Shown piece after piece: positions 58,422 to 64,000 of a stretch of 64,000 nt of DNA; within the stretch, counting starts at the first letter, position 1; each line of letters starts with the position of its first letter. Made by a program: the position numbers and the translations under genes. The notes under the pieces are model-generated. The model ran no database searches, was not told where the DNA came from, and saw nothing but the letters and a program-made list of their open reading frames with translations. The stretch comes from Symsagittifera roscoffensis (Eukaryota; Xenacoelomorpha; Acoela; Convolutidae), in assembly GCF_963678635.1 (NCBI RefSeq), contig NC_087066.1, forward strand, positions 40,075,223 through 40,139,222, written 5' to 3'.

Positions 58422-59370
58422 CAAGGACAACCGGTTACTGTGCAAGTAGCACAGAATGTTCGGACCATACGGTTTAAAAATCTATAATTTTTTTTCAAAC
58501 AAAAATAGCTTTTTTTTGCGTTGTTTGATAAAAAGATCTGCGTAAAACTATCATTTAGGTATTTGCGACAGCAAACAGTAAAACAGTTTTTGCAGACTAG
58601 AAAAGCAAACAAAAACCAAATTGCAGAAATTTTTTGGTTCTTGAAGTTTCTGATTAACAAAATGGCATAAAAAAGCTCCAAAAGTAAAATTAAAATTAGA
58701 CATAAGTAAGCTATTGTAAACGATTTATATTAAGCATAAGTTAGACTCTTCCTTTATCAGGACAAAGTCCTGAATGTTCTGACTGCCCGTTAATCCATAT
58801 CGAATAGTTTTCGAGAAAAGATAATATCGTAAAAGTAAAAATTTGGAACGATTTTGTTGTGTGGGATAATTTACCGCGCATAAATAATTCACGTTACGCA
58901 TACTGCATTAAAACAAAAATTTTCAAAACGCGCATAAATTAGTCTAGAGCATGTCCGAATTGGAAATAATTTTAAACTCCAGAACTTTGCAGAAAATGAT
59001 CTGAGGTAAAAACATACTTTTTAAAATTTGATTACAAGGAGTCAATGTCTTCAATGGGGTATGAAATTTTTTTGTCAAATGCTATATTTTTAATTGCGGA
59101 AATTGACTGAATAAAAAACCATCTCAAGCATAAACTTTTGGTTTTGTTCGAAAGTAGGATTAATAAACGTGCTTGCTCGCTCTATTCGCTCAAAATTAGA
59201 ACTTTCAAACCGTTTTTTTTTACACTGGGCAAAACTTTTTGACCATTTTTTACTATAGTTCAAATCACGACTAAAAAGGCTTTAAAATGATGTATCACTA
59301 AGTTCTCTTAGATGATTGTTTGTGGTAGCCGATTTGACGTGAAAAAAAAACTAAAATATTCCCGAATTCA
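58422..59370 (-). mobile_element. Helentron-like family B, copy 3, inverted and interrupted
   Basis: Read on the minus strand, the 3' end is GGTCCGAACATTC, hairpin CTGTGCTACTTGCACAG, then TAACCGGTTGTCCTTG and TT. The 5' part (about 59168..59370) matches 42130..42310, including the inverted counterpart of CAGCTACCACAAATAATCAT. A family A element occupies 58746..59168. Confidence 0.68.
58746..59168 (-). mobile_element. Helentron-like family A, copy 6, nested in family B
   Basis: The minus strand starts TTATTAATCCTACTTTCG (59168 downward) and ends GGGCAGTCAGAACATTCAGG with the hairpin AGGACTTTGTCCT. Both ends are decayed but collinear with 33345..33877. Confidence 0.65.
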
Positions 59371-59942
59371 AAGTTTTACTAATTTTTCAAAGTTTCAGAA
59401 ATCCATTGTCAAATTGTGGTATGATTTTCTCATCAAAAATGTTGCTACGTAAAAATAGAGTGACCCAGCCAAAGTAAAAGAATAATAATGCTTCACTCAA
59501 CCTTACTATGCCAAAAAAATTTCCATAATTAAGATGAGAGAAAACATCCCTGTGCCGAAAATTCGCAAAAAGTAAGATACCAACCAGCACAGTGTTCTTT
59601 GCCGAAAACACAATTGTTTCAGTACGAAATTGAAATCATTGCATGAATTTCTGGAACAAGATTGGTCAGGATTCAACGCATCCATTTTTAAAACATTTTT
59701 TGCTGTATTTTATCAATACCGCAAAAGATTCCACGAAAAGCCAATGACTTGCAATAGAGTATCAAATACTTAAAAATTATTTGACATTTAAAAATCAACG
59801 GCACAACATTTGCTATTGGATTTTACATACAGTTATAAAAAAAAGTTTCTGGGTTAACTTTTGTCTTGGTAAGGTACAAGTTTTGTCTGGAAGAAGGATA
59901 AAGCGAGCGAGCACTTTTTGTGCTCTGTTATAAAACCTTAAA

Positions 59943-60345
59943 TTATTGTTCACACTTTCGAGGAAAGCAAAGATTATATGCTCGAAGTTGGTTTATTATT
60001 CAGATCAAGTTTCAAAAAAAAATAGGGATCATGTTTCCAGAAGGGTTGTGCTCACTACTATAATAACCAGACTTTATAGCAGCATGAATCTAACTAAACT
60101 GCCTGTTTTTTTCTTTGATGCGAAATGTTTTTGCGCGCGGCAAACTCAGCATTGTTCCAAATTGAATTGAAGCAAGCTTATATGTTTTATTAATTGCATT
60201 CGGGACTCAAACTTTAACACTTATAAGTTGATTTAATCATTCTAAAATTTTTTCTTCATCAATGATTCTTTTACCAAAAACTGTTGTTGTCCAGGTAATG
60301 GGCTGTCTGAACATTCAGGGCTTTGTTCTGATATAAGCATTCTCG
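59943..60345 (+). mobile_element. Helentron-like family A, copy 5
   Basis: Starts TTATTGTTCACACTTTCGAG with GAGGAAAGC. Ends GGGCTGTCTGAACATTCAGG, then GCTTTGTTCTGATATAAGCA and TTCTCG. Just upstream (59900..59925) is AAAGCGAGCGAGCAC, a family B-like motif. Confidence 0.62.
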
Positions 60346-60349
60346 AATA

Positions 60350-61284
60350 CCATCGATGCATTCAATGAAAAGATTTCAAAAAATTGCTCCATTCTTGCTG
60401 CCGGATGAAGAAAACTGTTTTTTGTACCCAGTTGATTTTTGAGCAATTTTGATCCATTAAGAAAACTCAAATAATTAGATTTTTTCCCGGAAAAATTGAA
60501 AACTAGTTAGTCGCAATTTCGGAAATTGGTCTTTGGAATAAACAATTCTAGTATCCAGTTTTGGTTTTATCGGTAGCGTAATTTACCCCAATTTATTTTA
60601 AGGAGCCTGGACTAAAATAGTTCCTACATTAGAGTGGAAATGGAGAAAAACCAAAAATTATTGCAAGCTAAAGATTCAGTAATTCCTTCGATGTTAATCA
60701 TATCTGGCGTAGGTTTATCTATTTGAGCCAGGAAAGTTTTGAGAGATTGAACTCGCTAAAAGAAAACCCAAATTTCGCTATGAAATTTAACTAGGAGCAA
60801 CCGTATTTTTTGACAGAGCAAATCTTCAGCTGTATTCAACTGAAACGATCCAAACAAGATGTCAGACGCATAAGATCATGGGTTGTAAGTTTAAATGAAT
60901 CACTCCAACAATAAGAACAGGCTTAATGATTATGATTCCGATTTTCAAAATGTTATATTTAAAAATACTAGCCTTTCTTACTTCTAGATTACCTTGGCTA
61001 GTGTTTCATCCAAAGTTATTCCGGTTTCACTAGAATGCACTTAAAATGTGTTTTGAGCTATCGGTTAATTTAGGTCAACCTTTAGGGCTAACGTAGTCAT
61101 TTTTTTCATTGTTTTTTCTGCAGATTTCTTAAATGTATTAAGATTTTTTAAGGATTTTATTTTCCATTTTAAGGCGCCCTAAATTACTTTTTGATGTCCA
61201 ACCAAATGCAACAATTATGTTCAGTACCATCCCCCAACTTCCAGGCCCGCTTAACAATCGCGCTCGGGTTTATCTCAAACCAAT
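60350..61284. other. Intergenic, nothing recognised
   Basis: AT-rich, no coding, RNA or repeat feature supported by eye. Confidence 0.4.
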
Positions 61285-61386
61285 GTTTCCTCAGCCGCAA
61301 GCAACGAGCACGGGTCATGGTGGGCTTTGAACATCCGACCTTTCAATTGAGAGGCGGAAACATAACCACTTCAACACCCCTCAAGT
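61285..61386 (-). repeat. SINE family 3, tRNA-like part only
   Basis: Near-copy of 47785..47870 (GCAACGAGCACGGGTCATGG ... CATCCGACCTTTCAATTGAG ... CATAACCACTTCA). The body is missing. The plus-strand open frame across it is a by-product. Confidence 0.65.
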
Positions 61387-61495
61387 TAGACTGAAGTCAC
61401 GAAAATGAAATAAATTGCACTTTGTACTACAAAATTTGAATATAAATATGTAAATAAGTCGGGAAACAAAAGAATGAAAGTGTGTAATAAATAAT

Positions 61496-61889
61496 TTGGT
61501 ACTACTATGATAGAGTGGTCCCTCGAAAAGCAACTACGATGAACAGGTCCCGCGTGCAATTCCCATGTTACTATTTTTTGTTTATAAATTATTCATTTCA
61601 AAAATGTGGCAAAATATGTTGAGTCAGAAACCTTTCAGTTTGAAAATTGCTTCAATTTATTTTACAGTGTAACAATCATAATTGGATTGGCTTATTTCTC
61701 CTCAAAAATCAATTTTGGAATTTTTTTCTGAATTTTCCACATTAAAATGTTGAGGGGGGAGGCTTTACTATACAGCGACTTCTTTTTGAATGGCAAAATC
61801 ATAATTGTTAACTATTTCACAACCCTATGTGTCTTATTCCTCAAGGGACCTGGGTATTGTAAGGGACCACTCCATCATAGTAGTACCAA
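61496..61889. mobile_element. 394-bp MITE with 28-bp terminal inverted repeats
   Basis: TTGGTACTACTATGATAGAG then TGGTCCCT at 61496..61523, mirrored at 61862..61889 with one mismatch. Subterminal CAGGTCCCGCGTGCAATTCC and GGGACCTGGGTATTG add a partial inner repeat. Non-coding; superfamily not assigned. Confidence 0.85.
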
Positions 61890-63200
61890 CAATTTTCTCT
61901 AAATGGCAAAATAATGAGTGAAATAGATTGAAACAGCAAGTAATCTACTTGTGCTTAAAATAACTCTGAACAAACAAAAAACTAGCACCAAAAAAACGCA
62001 AAATTATTTCAAATTCATTACAACTAGATAAAATTATGCTTTTTGTCGTCAAAAAATCAACTTTTTTTCGAAACAAACCCATTCCAAGTTTATCTGATAA
62101 TCAAGAAAAACAGGTCTGACAGTTGTTTTTTTTTCAGATCAAAACTAAATTGAAGCAAAGTTTTTCCGTCCACCTGCTCATAAACAAAAAAGATTTAGAG
62201 AAGCTACCCAAGTAATTTGTAAACAAAGGTATTTTTCGCGGCCACCTGCAAAAAAAAAATTGGTATATATAAACTAAGCAATTGATCATTGAATTAAAAA
62301 AAACAATTATGAGCTTTTAAGTCATTCATATTTATATTTTGAAAAGTTGCGTTTCGGTCATTGCCTCAAATAATTAAGCTACCTTAAGAAATCGGACTAG
62401 CATACCCACCCACTCAACAACATCACTACCCCGTAGCAAAAAAAATACAAAAAGTGATTTCTATAAATGATTTTCTGCAAATCTTCTTGTCCTGGGCTCT
62501 TTTAACTCCCCTGCGATTGTTCACTCTTATTTTTTCTGTTCAAATTGTCCAATTGTTACAAAAATTGGCAGGCGGACTAATTAGGCTATGACAAACATAA
62601 TTGGTCTTCATTCCCCCAACCTTGTAAAGCCACTCGTTACACCATAAAATTGATGTTTATGTGAGGTGGGAGGAGGGGGGGGGGGGGGGGGTGCGTGGGC
62701 GGAGTCTTGTAGGGGGTGGGGAGGGAAAAGAGCTTTTGTCGGAGTTTTGTTGCTTCGATAATTTTGGAGAACAATTATCATAGGAACCGGGTATCAGCCG
62801 GCTTTGGAAAGGATCTAATTTGTTCAGGGTTTCTCAAACTCATAATTTTCATCTTTGACTTCTAGCTTGGTTTAACTTTATAATCTGACTTCTTTATTGA
62901 CTCTGAAACAACCGAAAATTCATTTTGTTTGTGTCTGTCTGTGTTCCATTTTTTATTTCAGATTAAAAGTTGACAGCAAGAAAAAAAATCTGTTTTCATA
63001 AGATTTTAAATGATTGCCGAATTTGAACATATATCATTATAATCATAGAAGCAGCTGGAAAAGAGAACAGAACTAAAAAAAAAACTGTTAGATCAAAATA
63101 TTTAGAACACTTCAAAGCTTTCATCTTTTTGGACGAAAACTTGATTATTTAATCTAGAAAAGATTACAGTGTTGCAGAACATTCTAAAAGAATCTAGAAG
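61890..63200. other. Upstream region of the calcineurin B-like gene
   Basis: Contains a G homopolymer of about 17 bases near 62675 and a further G-rich tract to 62730. No promoter element is supported. A possible acceptor (gttgcag at 63177) lies shortly before the ATG and could mark a non-coding upstream exon. Confidence 0.4.
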
Positions 63201-63272
63201 ATGAGTAGAAGAACAAGTAACTCGTTGTTCACGATGCCACGGAACGTGAGCCAGACATTTACACGAGAAGAG
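63201..63272 (+). CDS. Calcineurin B-like exon 1
   Basis: 24 codons, Ser/Thr/Arg-rich N-terminus then FTREE. Donor GTATTG at 63273. The residue after Met is Ser, so N-myristoylation as in canonical calcineurin B is not expected. Confidence 0.75.
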
Positions 63273-64000
63273 GTATTGATGAAGACCTTTCGGATCTTTA
63301 TTTTTGCGCCCTCCCAGCCTATTAAAAACAAAATTGTAATTCCATCACGCCTCGGCTTTCGTATTTTGGGGGCTATAATCTGAGGTGAGCTTATTCGGAT
63401 CTTGCATAAAAGGAAAATGCACCGGATCTTGTGTCGATTCTTGTACTATAAGGGGAAATTGTGTAAAAGTCGGGGCGTGTATTCAATGCAAATTTTGCAG
63501 GTAGTATATGCTTGAGAAGAGTGTGTGTGTGTGTGTGTGTGGGGGGGGGGGGGGGTTGTGTCTGATGGTTACCTCTTGTTTTAAAATTGGAAATGGATTA
63601 TCTGTCACCAAGCTATAGAGTAGTATAGTGAATACAATTGGTAAGACTTTAGTTTGTATACCCTGTCAAGAAAATGGTAGAAAAATTGAGTTCAACATGC
63701 ACCTCCTAGTTCTTCTTACACATATACTGCGTTTGTAATAATTATTTTTTTAGCAGTATGAGCAGGTTGAAATAAATTTTCAACTCGAAAGTTGAAACAA
63801 AAACTGTTCTTGTTTAGGTGATGCGACTGAACATGCGCTTCCGCAAACTGGACGCGGACAAGAGCGGCAGCCTATCTGTGAAAGAATTGATGGCGCTGCC
63901 AGACATCCCGAAGAACCAGCTGATCTACCGCATCATAGACATCCTGGACACCGATGGCGACGGGGAGATCGACTTCCACGAGTTCATCGACGGACTTTCC
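63201..64000 (+). CDS. Calcineurin B-like EF-hand protein (first two exons, 3' end outside)
   Basis: Exon 1 is 63201..63272 and exon 2 is 63818..64000 (open at the window end); the intron is GT-AG, phase 0. An in-frame TAG nine bases before the ATG (63192..63194 region) supports this start. Product: [16 protein letters not shown]..., [18 protein letters not shown]-hand 1 loop [12 protein letters not shown] (36-47), the [18 protein letters not shown] linker, EF-hand 2 loop [12 protein letters not shown] (68-79), FIDGLS. The pattern FRKLD.D.SGSLSV.E...LP and IDI.DTDG.GE.DF.EFI is that of calcineurin B, the Ca2+-binding regulatory subunit of the phosphatase calcineurin. Both loops have full Ca2+ ligands. 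The usual MGN myristoylation start is absent. A CHP-type homologue is less likely from the linker. Confidence 0.85.
63519..63556. repeat. TG dinucleotide run followed by G-run
   Basis: About 10 TG/GT steps followed by about 15 G, in intron 1 of the calcineurin B-like gene. Likely length-variable and error-prone in assembly. Confidence 0.9.
63818..64000 (+). CDS. Calcineurin B-like exon 2 (EF-hands 1 and 2)
   Basis: The acceptor is ttgtttag at 63817. GC-rich exon against an AT-rich intron. It encodes two complete EF-hands and reads open to the last base of the window. Confidence 0.92.
   Translation, partial: MMRLNMRFRKLDADKSGSLSVKELMALPDIPKNQLIYRIIDILDTDGDGEIDFHEFIDGLS

Overview
The window looks like an AT-rich, repeat-laden piece of an invertebrate bilaterian animal genome. 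Three conserved animal genes are split by canonical GT-AG introns. Their exons are clearly more GC-rich than the T-rich introns. The space between them is filled with animal-type transposons (hAT, Tc1/mariner-like and foldback MITEs, CR1-like and jockey/I-like LINE remains, a Ty3/Gypsy element, tRNA-derived SINEs, Helentron-like elements). I cannot assign a phylum. There is no sign of operons, CRISPR arrays or bacterial signals.

Region 1-21924 (+): the 3' part of a DDHD1-type phospholipase A1 gene. Seven exons splice in one frame and carry the GHSLGS nucleophile motif and the D, D, H, D residues of the DDHD domain; the 5' exons lie before the window. Its introns are packed with plus-oriented copies of one roughly 400-bp T-rich repeat (called R1 here), a tRNA-like composite repeat ending in a hairpin (S), several foldback MITEs, a 1.43-kb tandem duplication and a collapsed LINE. 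Repeat ends lie just upstream of most acceptors, one hAT MITE abuts a donor, and the stop codon falls inside a Helentron-like fragment.

Region 22000-39680: intergenic. It holds a dead CR1-like LINE (minus) with 5' tandem monomers and a neighbouring 16-bp minisatellite, two copies of a tRNA-Arg-like SINE, more MITEs, three near-complete copies of a Helentron-like element (family A), and a foldback element with a second MITE nested inside it.

Region 39682-47374 (+): a complete six-exon tailless/TLX (NR2E1-type) nuclear receptor gene of 535 codons. It has a 13-nt first coding exon, an intact DNA-binding domain with an enlarged D-box, a long hinge, a recognisable ligand-binding domain, and a C-terminus in which I cannot find the usual AF-2 helix. 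Its introns carry two Helentron-like family B copies, SINEs and a hAT MITE.

Region 47400-63200: intergenic. It contains a hAT MITE with a perfect 8-bp target duplication and a 6.9-kb Ty3/Gypsy element (minus) with 306-bp LTRs and 5-bp target duplication. That element is recently inserted by LTR similarity but broken in several places. Further on are a Helentron-like A element nested in a B element, and a MITE with 28-bp terminal inverted repeats.

Region 63201-64000 (+, runs off the end): the first two exons of a calcineurin B-like EF-hand gene. Its N-terminus lacks the myristoylation glycine expected of calcineurin B.

The three genes share no pathway or regulatory unit visible here. The most interesting content is how mobile elements interact with splice sites, stop codons and each other. 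All repeat families were recognised by eye, so copy boundaries are approximate except where terminal repeats and target duplications fix them.
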